From: Serinicoccus kebangsaanensis
GTDB lineage: Bacteria; Actinomycetota; Actinomycetes; Actinomycetales; Dermatophilaceae
Direction: 5' to 3'
Assembly (NCBI RefSeq): GCF_008919445.1
Contig: NZ_VSLG01000003.1
Location: forward strand, 186,001 to 250,000
DNA: 64,000 nucleotides
The notes beneath the pieces were generated by a model. That model was not told the origin of the DNA, did not search any database, and worked only from the letters and a program-made list of their open reading frames with translations. Numbering within the stretch: position 1 is the stretch's first letter; each line of letters begins with the position of its first letter. Shown piece by piece: positions 7,914 to 14,719 of this stretch. The position numbers and the translations under genes are program-made.

Positions 7914-8345
7914 ATGACCCCGATGCCCGACCTGCTCACCGATCCTGAGCAGCCACCGCCCCCACCGCCGACGCTGGCCGGCAAGCCGCGTGCCCTGGAC
8001 CTCTGGCAGGCCGTCACGTCCCGCTACGCGCTCCGCGCCGACGAGCTCGTCGTGCTGGAGCAGGCATGCCGGATGCTCGCCGTCTGTGACCACCTGGCCG
8101 AGGCTCTGGCAGGGCAGCCGTTGGTGGTCGAGGGGTCGATGAAGCAACCGGCCCCACATCCTCTCCTCCCTGAGCTCCGGGCGCACCGCTCGCAGCTCGC
8201 CGCCCTGCTCCGCCAGCTCCACCTACCCGACGAGCTGGCCCCGGCCGGCGAGGACGGCGGCAACGAGGGCGCCAGCGTCTCCGAGCTAGCCCGCAAGGCC
8301 GCCCGTGCGCGCTGGGACAAGCACGCTGCGCAGAAGGCCCGCTGA
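7914..8345 (+). CDS. P27-family phage small terminase subunit-like protein
   Basis: A 143-residue protein. After a Pro-rich head, residues about 27-105 follow the P27-type small terminase pattern: 'LDLWQAVTSRYALRADELVV', 'LEQACRMLAVCDHLAEAL', then 'HPLLPELRAHRSQLAALL' and 'LHLPDE'. The family recognises phage DNA and hands it to the large subunit. No large terminase follows, so here it would have to work with a helper phage's large subunit, as the small terminases of staphylococcal islands do. The tail 'SELARKAARARWDKHAAQ' is basic and helical. Family assignment is by pattern; satellite function is inferred. Confidence 0.7.
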   Translation: MTPMPDLLTDPEQPPPPPPTLAGKPRALDLWQAVTSRYALRADELVVLEQACRMLAVCDHLAEALAGQPLVVEGSMKQPAPHPLLPELRAHRSQLAALLRQLHLPDELAPAGEDGGNEGASVSELARKAARARWDKHAAQKAR

Positions 8346-8346
8346 C

Positions 8347-8619
8347 ATGGCACGCGCATACCGCAGGCCCGCACCGACCGCTCCCCCGATCGAGGTGCTC
8401 GTGGCCAAGGTGGACGAGGAGCTCATCGACCAAGAGTCGAGGCCGCCTTCCCGGCCGCTCTGGGAGGCCCTGGACGACGAGGAGAAGGAAGCCGTCGTGA
8501 CCCTGGCCCAGACCGAGCACGGCATATCGGCCGTCCGCACGTGGCTGATCGGCAATCGGCAGGACGACGCCGACCGCCTGCTTGGAGCCGTCGTCTGGAC
8601 GTTGGGCGACGCCCGATGA
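8347..8619 (+). CDS. Small protein of unknown function downstream of the TerS-like gene
   Basis: A 90-residue protein starting at ATG 8347, one base after the previous stop, so the pair is certainly co-transcribed. It begins with a basic stretch ('MARAYRRPAPTAPP') followed by acidic, helical sequence ('LWEALDDEEKEAVVTLAQTE') and ends 'WTLGDAR'. No family was recognised. Tight coupling on both sides (its stop overlaps the WhiB-like start as ATGA) suggests a role in the same step as the neighbouring products. Confidence 0.6.
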   Translation: MARAYRRPAPTAPPIEVLVAKVDEELIDQESRPPSRPLWEALDDEEKEAVVTLAQTEHGISAVRTWLIGNRQDDADRLLGAVVWTLGDAR

Positions 8620-9455
8620 GCGCCCAGCCGACGACGCAGCACGAGGGCAGCAGCGACCGACTCGTCGCCGAGCTGGAGGCCGTCGCCGACGCTCACGACC
8701 AGCAGGCCGAGGCCGTAGACCGCGATGCCGTGGTCGCGATGACCCCGGCCGAGCGGCGCGCATGGTTCCGCAGCACCCCGAAGAAGGCCCGCTGGGCCGT
8801 GCTGACCGACCCGCAGGCCCCGGCGCTGCCCGGGGCGGACCGCTGGCACGAGAAGGCCGCGTGCAGCGGCGTCGGCGCCGATCTGGTCGAGCTGACCACG
8901 CAGGCCGCCGGCAAGCCCTACGCCGAGGAGCTGTGCGCCGCCTGTCCTGTGATCGCTCACTGCGCCGCCGACGCTGCAGCACATCCGGCGTGGGGACTCT
9001 GGGCCAGCGTGGTGCATCGCGGCAGGCTGGCCCCGGACAGCCCGCAACGCAAGGCCACGCTCGAGCGGGTCGCGTCGTGGCTGGCCTGCTACCTGGCCGA
9101 CAACGGGCCGACCCTGCCCGGCGTGATCCTGCAGAGCGCCCCGTGCGGGTCCGGCCTGCTTCGCCGCGCCGCCGACCACCTCGGCATCGAACGCCGCGGC
9201 GGCATGGCCCTCTGGTGGCTCCCCGAGGGTCACGAGCTGGACGTCGAGGACGAGCAGCCCCGAGGCGATGGTCGGCCGATCCCTGGCCCGCTGCCCGGCC
9301 TGCCCCTCGATCCTGCCGCCCGCACCGCCTCCGCCGGCCTGCTCGCCCCGCCACTGCCTCAGCAGGCCGAGGAGCAGCCGCGCCGCCGTGGTGGGCAACG
9401 TCGCCAGCCACGCCGCCCCCGATCCCGACGCAGCAGGAGAGGACTCCCCCGATGA
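8616..9455 (+). CDS. WhiB-like Fe-S regulator with long basic tail
   Basis: A 279-residue protein with the four-cysteine WhiB pattern: Cys83, then Cys107-x2-Cys110-x5-Cys116 ('LCAACPVIAHC'), followed by 'WGLWASV', which matches the G-[VIL]-W turn after the cluster. WhiB proteins hold a 4Fe-4S cluster and usually act by binding region 4 of the primary sigma factor; actinophages carry versions that redirect host transcription. This one is far longer than usual (about 80-130 residues), with extra sequence before the domain and an Arg-rich tail from about 250. It overlaps its neighbours by 4 bp on both sides. A role in switching host or element transcription is likely but inferred. Confidence 0.8.
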   Translation: MSAQPTTQHEGSSDRLVAELEAVADAHDQQAEAVDRDAVVAMTPAERRAWFRSTPKKARWAVLTDPQAPALPGADRWHEKAACSGVGADLVELTTQAAGKPYAEELCAACPVIAHCAADAAAHPAWGLWASVVHRGRLAPDSPQRKATLERVASWLACYLADNGPTLPGVILQSAPCGSGLLRRAADHLGIERRGGMALWWLPEGHELDVEDEQPRGDGRPIPGPLPGLPLDPAARTASAGLLAPPLPQQAEEQPRRRGGQRRQPRRPRSRRSRRGLPR

Positions 9456-10369
9456 GCGAGGACACGCTGAACATCACCGACCGGACGGACCTGGAGGTCG
9501 CATGGGTTATGCAGCGGGGCCGCCTGGACGATGACCACTGGCTACGCCTGTGGCGCAAGTACCGCGACCGGGCCGACGTGCCGCGCAGGCCGATCACCCT
9601 CTACCGCGGCGCCCCGGCCCAGAACAAGCGCGGCATGTCCTGGACCGAGAGCCGCAGCGTGGCCGAGAACTTCGCCGCCCTCTGGGGCGAGCAGGCCGGC
9701 GGGGCCGTCTGGACCACGCAGGCACCGCCCAGCGCCATCCTCGGCCGCCCGAGCGATAGCGAGGTCGTGGTCGACCCTCGCAGGCTCGGCAGGGTCACCG
9801 AGGTCCGCGACGCCGCGCCCCACGAGGCACGGAAGCAGGAGAAGGCAGCCCAGCAGCAGGCCAGGGACGACCGCCGGGACCGCTCCCGCTGGCAGGCCAC
9901 CTACGACGCCGCCCTTCGCGCCCAACGTGGCTCCGGCGCCTCCTCGCTCCAGCAGGTGATGCGTGCCCGTCGAGCAGCCGACCGAGGCCGCCCCGCAGGC
10001 GGCAGGCCACGTCGGCAGGCAGGTGGTCGGCTCACCTCCAGCGCCGCCCTGACCTCTCTGGCCCAGCGACAGCACGAGCAGGACCAGCAGCCCGCCGAGC
10101 AGCAGGCCGAGCAGGACCGTCAGACCGAGCATCAGCTCGAGCGGGCCCAGGGGCGGCAGGTGGCCGTGCTCGCCGATGCCGACGCCTACCTCGCCGGCAT
10201 CGAGCAGCGGAAGCAGGATCGGGCCGACGCGCTCGCCGCCGAAGCCGCCCAGTGGCAGGCCGAGCACGACCAGCAGCGCCAGGAGGTCAGGGCCCGCCGC
10301 GCCGCCCGCTGGCAGGCCCTCCGCGAGCGCGAGGCAGCCCTCGCCGAGCAGGAAGCCGCCGCTCAGTAG
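9452..10369 (+). CDS. ADP-ribosyltransferase-like protein with coiled-coil tail
   Basis: A 305-residue protein starting at ATG 9452 inside the stop of the WhiB-like gene. Residues about 45-110 match the R-S-E pattern of mono-ADP-ribosyltransferases: 'TLYRG' with Arg52, 'GMSWTESRSVAENFA' with Ser63, and 'SDSEVVVDP' with Glu104. Many actinophages carry similar 'YRG...SWT' proteins. The rest is a long Gln/Glu/Arg/Ala-rich coiled coil. Phage enzymes of this fold modify host RNA polymerase or other targets; here it sits beside a WhiB-like factor, so transcription is a reasonable target. The target is unknown, and the ADP-ribosyltransferase call is by motif spacing only. Confidence 0.6.
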   Translation: MSEDTLNITDRTDLEVAWVMQRGRLDDDHWLRLWRKYRDRADVPRRPITLYRGAPAQNKRGMSWTESRSVAENFAALWGEQAGGAVWTTQAPPSAILGRPSDSEVVVDPRRLGRVTEVRDAAPHEARKQEKAAQQQARDDRRDRSRWQATYDAALRAQRGSGASSLQQVMRARRAADRGRPAGGRPRRQAGGRLTSSAALTSLAQRQHEQDQQPAEQQAEQDRQTEHQLERAQGRQVAVLADADAYLAGIEQRKQDRADALAAEAAQWQAEHDQQRQEVRARRAARWQALREREAALAEQEAAAQ

Positions 10370-10390
10370 AGGCATAGCGGCGCGCCTCTA
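10367..10390 (+). terminator. Weak hairpin after the ADP-ribosyltransferase-like gene
   Basis: A 7-bp inverted repeat (tagaggc at 10367 with gcctcta at 10384) begins in the stop codon and encloses 10 bases. No T run follows. It could attenuate transcription into the kinase/HIRAN pair, which starts 36 bp further on. Confidence 0.3.
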
Positions 10391-10425
10391 CTCGCGCGTC
10401 ATTCCCGCATGATCGGCTGTCGAAC

Positions 10426-11265
10426 GTGGAGCGGATCGACGTCAGCGACTGGCACACCATCCGACTAGAGGATGAAGGCCGCGAGCAGAACAAGGCGTGG
10501 ATCGCGGCCGGACCAGGGCTAAGCCGGGAGCACTGGTGGCTCTGGAAACCCCAGCAGATGACCGGGAAGCAGCCCAAGACCGTCCCCCGGCACAACGACG
10601 TGTCCGAGATGCTGGCATCGCACCTGGCACGGCATATCGGTCTCCCCGCCGCCCGGTGCGAGCTCGCCATCCGTCAAGGTCAAGCTGGCGCCATCTCGCA
10701 GAGCATGATCTCCGACAGGGTGGAGCTCATCCGGGGCAAGTTCGTCATGGCTTCCTGTGAGGAGTACTCTCTCGGCTCGATCCTGAGCATGCTCGCCGGG
10801 AACGTGGGAGTCCCCGCCAACTGCGAAGGCATGTCAGCGCGAGAAGTCTTTGCGGGATTCACCGTGTTTGATGCTTGGATCGCGAACACCGACCGTCACG
10901 ATGAAAACTGGGCGGTCGGGGAGCATGAGAACGGGAAGCAGTCGCTCCTACCCTCCTTCGACCACGGCAGCGCCCTCGGTAGCGGCCTCACCGACGACAA
11001 CAGGCGCAAGCGGGATGCTGTCAGGTTCTGCGAGGACGGCAAGACCCGCAAGTACGGGCAGCCTCGTCGAATACTTGACGTAGCCCGAGAAGCCCTCGAC
11101 CTCACGGGCGCCTACTGGTGGGCCGAGCGCGTGGCTGAAGTGCCGCCCGACGCCTGGCGCGGCATACTGGCAGGCATCGATGGCCTGTCAGACGTCGCGC
11201 GTACCTTCATAGATGACGTACTGACGACCAACCAAGAAAGGGTGAGCACGCTATGTCAACGATGA
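10426..11265 (+). CDS. HipA-like (PI3/4-kinase-fold) protein kinase
   Basis: A 279-residue protein from a GTG at 10426. The ATP-site Lys is probably in 'WLWKPQ' (about 41), and the catalytic segment 'FDAWIANTDRHDENWAV' supplies Asp156 and Asn161, followed by the metal-binding 'FDHG' with Asp179. This is the layout of HipA/CtkA-type kinases; HipA phosphorylates glutamyl-tRNA synthetase and causes growth arrest. It is shorter than HipA (about 440) and lacks the N-terminal subdomain, as do split or minimal forms. No HipB-like repressor lies upstream; the next gene, a HIRAN protein, overlaps it by 13 bp. Toxin, defence effector or regulator are all possible. Confidence 0.75.
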   Translation: MERIDVSDWHTIRLEDEGREQNKAWIAAGPGLSREHWWLWKPQQMTGKQPKTVPRHNDVSEMLASHLARHIGLPAARCELAIRQGQAGAISQSMISDRVELIRGKFVMASCEEYSLGSILSMLAGNVGVPANCEGMSAREVFAGFTVFDAWIANTDRHDENWAVGEHENGKQSLLPSFDHGSALGSGLTDDNRRKRDAVRFCEDGKTRKYGQPRRILDVAREALDLTGAYWWAERVAEVPPDAWRGILAGIDGLSDVARTFIDDVLTTNQERVSTLCQR

Positions 11266-11918
11266 CCAGGACGAGCACACGGCGCCTGTTGGTCACCCGC
11301 CGCAACCCCGAGACAACTCACTACGAGGCCGTGGGGGAACTCGTTCGAGACGAGAACGGATTCACCTTCACCTACCGGGACGGCAGCCGCGCCCTGCCGA
11401 GCATGCCGCACACCGGCCAGCCCTACCGCTCCGACGTCCTGTTCCCCCTGTTCAGCCACCGCGTCATCTCCCCGCGCCGCGCGGACCACGACGCTTACCT
11501 CGCCGGCCTGCACCTTCCGCCCGAAGCAACTCCCTTCGAGGTACTGACGCGCTCTGGTGGTCGATCCGCCGTGGACACCCTGGAGCTCACCCCCATCCCC
11601 GAGCCCGGCCACGTGGACCTCTGCTTTCTAGTGCACGGCATCCGGCATCTTGGCGAGGCCGAGCGGGCGCGCATTGACACACTTAGGCCGGGTCAGCGGC
11701 TCCACCTGGAGGCAGCACCGGACACTCCCACCGACGAGCACGCCATCCTCGTCACGGATGACGGCCACCGGCTCGGCTACGCGCCCCGCCCCCTGACCCA
11801 GTACGTGCACCCCATCATGGCGAGCGAGCACGAACTCACGGTCGAGCGCGTCAACCACCGCGACGCCGGCTTCCACATGCGGCTGCTCGTGCGGCTGGTG
11901 GGCACCTACCCCGGCTGA
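11253..11918 (+). CDS. HIRAN domain protein paired with the HipA-like kinase
   Basis: A 221-residue protein starting within the last codons of the kinase gene, with AAAGGG upstream of ATG 11253. The N-terminal half ('LVTRRNPETTHYEAVGELV') resembles the region preceding HipA-type kinases. The C-terminal half matches a HIRAN domain: 'CFLVHGIRHL', 'LRPGQRLHLEAAPDTPTDEH', 'AILVTDDGHRLGYAPRPL' at about 125-190. HIRAN domains bind DNA ends or stalled forks in eukaryotic HLTF, and in bacteria they often sit next to HipA-like kinases. The overlap points to joint production, so the protein may be the kinase's regulator, antitoxin or sensor. The role is inferred. Confidence 0.65.
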   Translation: MSTMTRTSTRRLLVTRRNPETTHYEAVGELVRDENGFTFTYRDGSRALPSMPHTGQPYRSDVLFPLFSHRVISPRRADHDAYLAGLHLPPEATPFEVLTRSGGRSAVDTLELTPIPEPGHVDLCFLVHGIRHLGEAERARIDTLRPGQRLHLEAAPDTPTDEHAILVTDDGHRLGYAPRPLTQYVHPIMASEHELTVERVNHRDAGFHMRLLVRLVGTYPG

Positions 11919-11959
11919 ACACCGGCCATCGCACCGCCGTAGTTGGCAGGAGAGCTCTC

Positions 11960-12154
11960 GTGACCGAGGTATCCAATCGCGACACCTATCAGTCGCCCCC
12001 ATGCCGCCTGTGTGCCTCCGAGACGTTCGTCGTCAAGTGGCTGGAGAACCGCAAGCTCGGCAGCCCCACGGTCACCTGGATCGCTGTCCGAGCGTGTTCC
12101 AACACGGACTGCGAAGCAAGCCGCAGCGACCGCATGTGCCCCGTCCAGCCGTAG
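11960..12154 (+). CDS. Small Cys-rich (zinc-ribbon-like) protein
   Basis: A 64-residue protein from a GTG at 11960 with GGCAGGAGAG just upstream. It has two cysteine pairs, 'CRLC' near residue 15 and 'CSNTDC' near 46, separated by 'FVVKWLENRKLGSPTVTW', the spacing expected of a small zinc ribbon. No family name can be given. It is the last rightward gene of the element, 41 bp after the HIRAN gene, and may belong to the same cargo module. Confidence 0.55.
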   Translation: MTEVSNRDTYQSPPCRLCASETFVVKWLENRKLGSPTVTWIAVRACSNTDCEASRSDRMCPVQP

Positions 12155-12253
12155 CCAGGCTTCCGCTCGCAGGCGCCGCGGGCCGCGTCACCGAGGGAGC
12201 CATCGCCGCCGTGCTGGCAGGCGTCGTGAGTGGAGGCATGTAGTTGGGTAGGG

Positions 12254-12838
12254 CTACTCCTCGCCCTTGGCATACGGATCGCCGTTGATCCACGTCACTG
12301 TCTGCACCGAGGTCACCCCGGAACGAGCACCGTAGACGCCCACCTCGAACTCATCCCCCGTCCGGGGCCAACGGAAGGCGATGAGCCAGTGATCGGGATA
12401 CTGAGTTTCCTGCGTGACGACCAGCTCGCCGCGCACGACCTTTGCATAGCGGGTCGCTACTGCCCAGGTGGCCGCTTCGAGGGCCTCCTCTCGTGATGGC
12501 CTCGGAGGCATGCGCCGGTTCAGCAGTTCGAGCAGCAGAGCAACTGTGGGGACGGTGTTGATGACCCCGAGCGTGACCGACAACGCTTCGAGGCCGCTCG
12601 CACCGACTCCGCCCTGTGACTTCCGGTAGTCCTCGATGGCTCCCAAACCCCACAGGCACTCATCCCGTAGACGGTCGGTCACGGTCTCCAGATCGCCGAG
12701 ACTCCAGCCCTCCGCAGAGGTGGTCACCTCGATGGACCGCGTAGGCGTGAAGCGAGGGTCATCCGCCTCGATCACGAAGACCAGGCGAGTCTGCGCAGAC
12801 AGGGCCTCTCCTGCGAGGTCGGTCTCTTGCTCCGTCAT
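12254..12838 (-). CDS. Hypothetical protein next to attR, with one hydrophobic segment
   Basis: A 194-residue protein read from ATG 12838; the open frame extends to 12922 but would enter the arm-type repeat, and no good ribosome site exists for either start. Residues about 80-105 ('ALSVTLGVINTVPTVALLLE') are hydrophobic and could span a membrane or form a buried helix; the flanks are mixed alpha/beta. No family was recognised. It is the only gene in the element facing the rightward block and lies 147 bp from attR, the slot where satellites and prophages often keep independently expressed cargo such as immunity genes. That role is speculation from position. Confidence 0.5.
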   Translation of the reverse strand: MTEQETDLAGEALSAQTRLVFVIEADDPRFTPTRSIEVTTSAEGWSLGDLETVTDRLRDECLWGLGAIEDYRKSQGGVGASGLEALSVTLGVINTVPTVALLLELLNRRMPPRPSREEALEAATWAVATRYAKVVRGELVVTQETQYPDHWLIAFRWPRTGDEFEVGVYGARSGVTSVQTVTWINGDPYAKGEE

Positions 12839-12860
12839 GCACCGGAGGCTACCGACGTTT

Positions 12861-12890
12861 CCACGAAGTGTCCGTGAAAGTGTCCGTACT
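12861..12890. repeat. Putative integrase arm-type sites, right copy with tandem motif
   Basis: Positions 12871-12890 repeat exactly the 20 bp found at 1833-1852. Here the motif is doubled: GAAGTGTCCGT (12865-12875) is followed at once by GAAAGTGTCCGT (12875-12886). Tandem short repeats 95-120 bp from the core are typical of integrase arm sites. Confidence 0.45.
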
Positions 12891-12984
12891 TCCCCGGACT
12901 CTGCCAACCCCCACCAACGCAAAACCGCAGGTCAGAGCAACGTGCCCCAAACACGCAAACGCCGTCAAACCGCGGGTTGCAGTC

Positions 12985-13006
12985 CGAGCTGTACTTCGAC
13001 ATCTGA
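12985..13006 (+). other. attR core, copy of the glnA 3' end
   Basis: Exact 22-bp copy of 1762-1783. It has no upstream glnA coding sequence, so it marks the far end of the element. DNA right of 13006 should be the original sequence downstream of glnA. Confidence 0.88.
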
Positions 13007-13108
13007 CGAAGCGCGTGGGCGGCGGGCTGGCAGCGAGGAACGAGCTGTCGGCCCGCCGTAGCGCGAGGAAGGTGTCGAGAGAGCGGAGACATCTGACGGT
13101 CCGCCCGT

Positions 13109-13174
13109 CTGAGAGCCGGTTTGTCATCTGAGAGCCCCCTCCTCGGGGCTGACAGTTGACGAACCGGCTCTCAG
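13109..13174. terminator. Long bidirectional hairpin between attR and the UbiA gene
   Basis: A 13-bp perfect outer stem (13109-13121 with 13162-13174) encloses a smaller inner hairpin (agcccc...ggggct around 13132-13150). It lies between what was the native glnA end and the convergent prenyltransferase gene, so it is probably the original shared terminator. The rest of 13007-13196 shows no gene. Confidence 0.5.
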
Positions 13175-13196
13175 TGCGTCTGGGGGCTCGCGGACC

Positions 13197-14096
13197 TCAC
13201 CGGAGCGACCAGGCAGCACCCTGCAGGAGCAGGAAGAGCACCATCGCCACCACCGACGGCCCGGGTGGTCCCTGCCCGAGGCGCCGCACGCCGTATGCCG
13301 ACAGCGGCGCGGCGAGCAGGCCGGCGACCGCGACCGACCAGGGGTGCACGACCAGGCTCAGGCCGTAGGCGAGCACCGCGGCCACTCCTCCGGCGCGGCG
13401 CAGCGCCGACGGTGACAGTCGGGACGCGAGCGTGTGCTTGCTGGCGCTGCGGTCGGCCTCCCGGTCGGCCCACTGCGTCTCGAGCAGGTTGACGAAGGTG
13501 AGCAGGGCGAAAGGGACGAAGGTGAGCGCGGCCCAGGCGGGTGGGGCACCCACGGCCACCGCACCCGTAATCGGCAGCAGCAGCCCGCCGAGCAGGGCGT
13601 TGACCACCTCACCCCAGCCGTGACGCGAGAACGGCCACGGCCCGACGGAGTAGGCCCAGCCTCCCACCAGCCCGAGCGCCAGCAACATGGCCACCGTACC
13701 GGTGATCCACCCGACCACCAGACCGAGGAGGGTCAGTGACCCGGCGACGGCAGCCGCGACGAGGGCGACCCGCAGCGCGAACGCCCTGGGCAGGCCCGAG
13801 GCCGCGAGCGCGCCGCTGCCGCCGGAGAAGCGGGTGCGGGTCGTCCGGGCGTCGGTCTCGGTGTCGGCGAACTCGTTGACCGCGTGGACACCGACGGCGA
13901 CCACGGCGACCGCCACACCGGTGAGGACCACCCCGGCGGTCGGCAGCGCGGCACCGCCCGCGGGCGCGCCCCGCGCTCCGGCAGCGCACCCGACCGCGTA
14001 GACCACGAGGATGAGCAGGACATGGTCGGGGCGGCTCAGCCTGGCCGCGGTGCGGACCCGACCGGCGCGCCCCGGCCCACGCCCGGTGCCGGTCAC
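13197..14096 (-). CDS. UbiA-family prenyltransferase
   Basis: A 299-residue integral membrane protein with about eight hydrophobic segments. The two Asp-rich motifs of UbiA enzymes are visible: 'NEFADTETDARTTRTRF' (NxxxDxxxD, near residue 75) and 'WADREADRSASKHTLA' (DxxxD, near 210), which bind the Mg-diphosphate of the prenyl donor. Members attach prenyl chains to quinone, heme or lipid precursors; the substrate cannot be told here. The GTG start at 14096 overlaps the methyltransferase stop (GTGA), which fixes the start and shows coupling. A prenylated, methylated product made by this pair is a fair inference. Menaquinone MenA is less likely because its typical motif wording is different. 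Confidence 0.8.
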   Translation of the reverse strand: MTGTGRGPGRAGRVRTAARLSRPDHVLLILVVYAVGCAAGARGAPAGGAALPTAGVVLTGVAVAVVAVGVHAVNEFADTETDARTTRTRFSGGSGALAASGLPRAFALRVALVAAAVAGSLTLLGLVVGWITGTVAMLLALGLVGGWAYSVGPWPFSRHGWGEVVNALLGGLLLPITGAVAVGAPPAWAALTFVPFALLTFVNLLETQWADREADRSASKHTLASRLSPSALRRAGGVAAVLAYGLSLVVHPWSVAVAGLLAAPLSAYGVRRLGQGPPGPSVVAMVLFLLLQGAAWSLR

Positions 14097-14719
14097 CGCA
14101 ACGTCCCGACCAGGACCTGCACGTGCCCTCCTCGCCTGCTCCAGGTCCGCGTCTGCCCCAGGTCCGGGCGGACGGCGGTCCATGGGTGCGCGTCGATGTC
14201 GGCTCCGCCGAGCCGGCAGGCCAGCCGGGCCAGCGGGGCGGCCCAGGCCGCGCGCCCGGTCGGTCGGGCCATGTCGACCACGGCGACACGCGCCCCTGGC
14301 CTGAGCACCGTGGTGATCGAGCGCCAGACCTCGCGAGGGTCGGGCGTCAGCGAGAGGGAGTAGGTGAGGATGACCGCGTCGAAGAGTCGTCCGTCGGCCG
14401 CGTCGCGCAGCACGGCCCGGTCCCCCATGTCGCCCGGCACGAGGCGCAGGCGGGCCGCGTCGGGGCGGGAGGACATCGTGCGTCGGGCCGCCTCCAGCAT
14501 CGCCGTGCTCCGGTCGAGACCGACCACCTCTCCCGCCGGTCCGACCGCGTCGAGCAGGTCCGGCAGGTTCAGCCCGGTCCCGCAGCCGGCGTCGAGCACG
14601 CGCTGCCCCGGCTGCAGCCGCAGGGCCGGGATCGCCAGGCGACGCCCCACGCCATACACCGGCTCCCCGGAGAGCAGGTCGTAGGTGCGGGCCGTGAGTG
14701 GGCCGTATCGCTCCACCAT
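14093..14719 (-). CDS. Class I SAM-dependent methyltransferase
   Basis: A 208-residue enzyme with the SAM-binding motif I 'VLDAGCGTGLNL' at about 38-49, the acidic residue of motif II in 'VVGLDRSTAMLEAAR' (about 67) and 'GDMGDRAVLRD' after it, as in UbiE/Methyltransf_11 proteins. ATG 14719 overlaps the stop of the upstream nuclease gene (TGATG) and its own stop overlaps the UbiA start, so all three genes form one tightly coupled operon. The neighbouring prenyltransferase suggests a lipid or quinone substrate; the sequence itself does not show it. Confidence 0.82.
   Translation of the reverse strand: MVERYGPLTARTYDLLSGEPVYGVGRRLAIPALRLQPGQRVLDAGCGTGLNLPDLLDAVGPAGEVVGLDRSTAMLEAARRTMSSRPDAARLRLVPGDMGDRAVLRDAADGRLFDAVILTYSLSLTPDPREVWRSITTVLRPGARVAVVDMARPTGRAAWAAPLARLACRLGGADIDAHPWTAVRPDLGQTRTWSRRGGHVQVLVGTLR

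Larger units (their letters stand above)
1762..13006. mobile_element. Integrated element of about 11.2 kb, candidate phage satellite (PICI-like)
   Basis: Bounded by a 22-bp direct repeat, the element holds in order: integrase and HTH gene (minus strand), a divergent promoter, a Xis-like gene, a replication-type ATPase, an inverted-repeat origin-like structure, a small His/Cys protein, a coiled-coil protein, a P27-like small terminase subunit, a small protein, a WhiB-like protein, an ADP-ribosyltransferase-like protein, a HipA-like kinase, a HIRAN protein, a small Cys-rich protein, and one minus-strand gene. No large terminase, portal, capsid, tail or lysin gene is present, and no FtsK/TraB-type transfer ATPase. 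Size, the int/regulator versus xis/rep divergence, and a lone packaging gene after the replication block fit phage-inducible chromosomal islands. A decayed prophage or a mobilizable plasmid-like island remains possible. Confidence 0.7.

Noticed and set aside
1762-13006. Actinomycete integrative and conjugative element (AICE)
   Set aside because: No FtsK/TraB-type translocase, Spd or Kor-type transfer genes were seen, and a small terminase-like gene is present instead.
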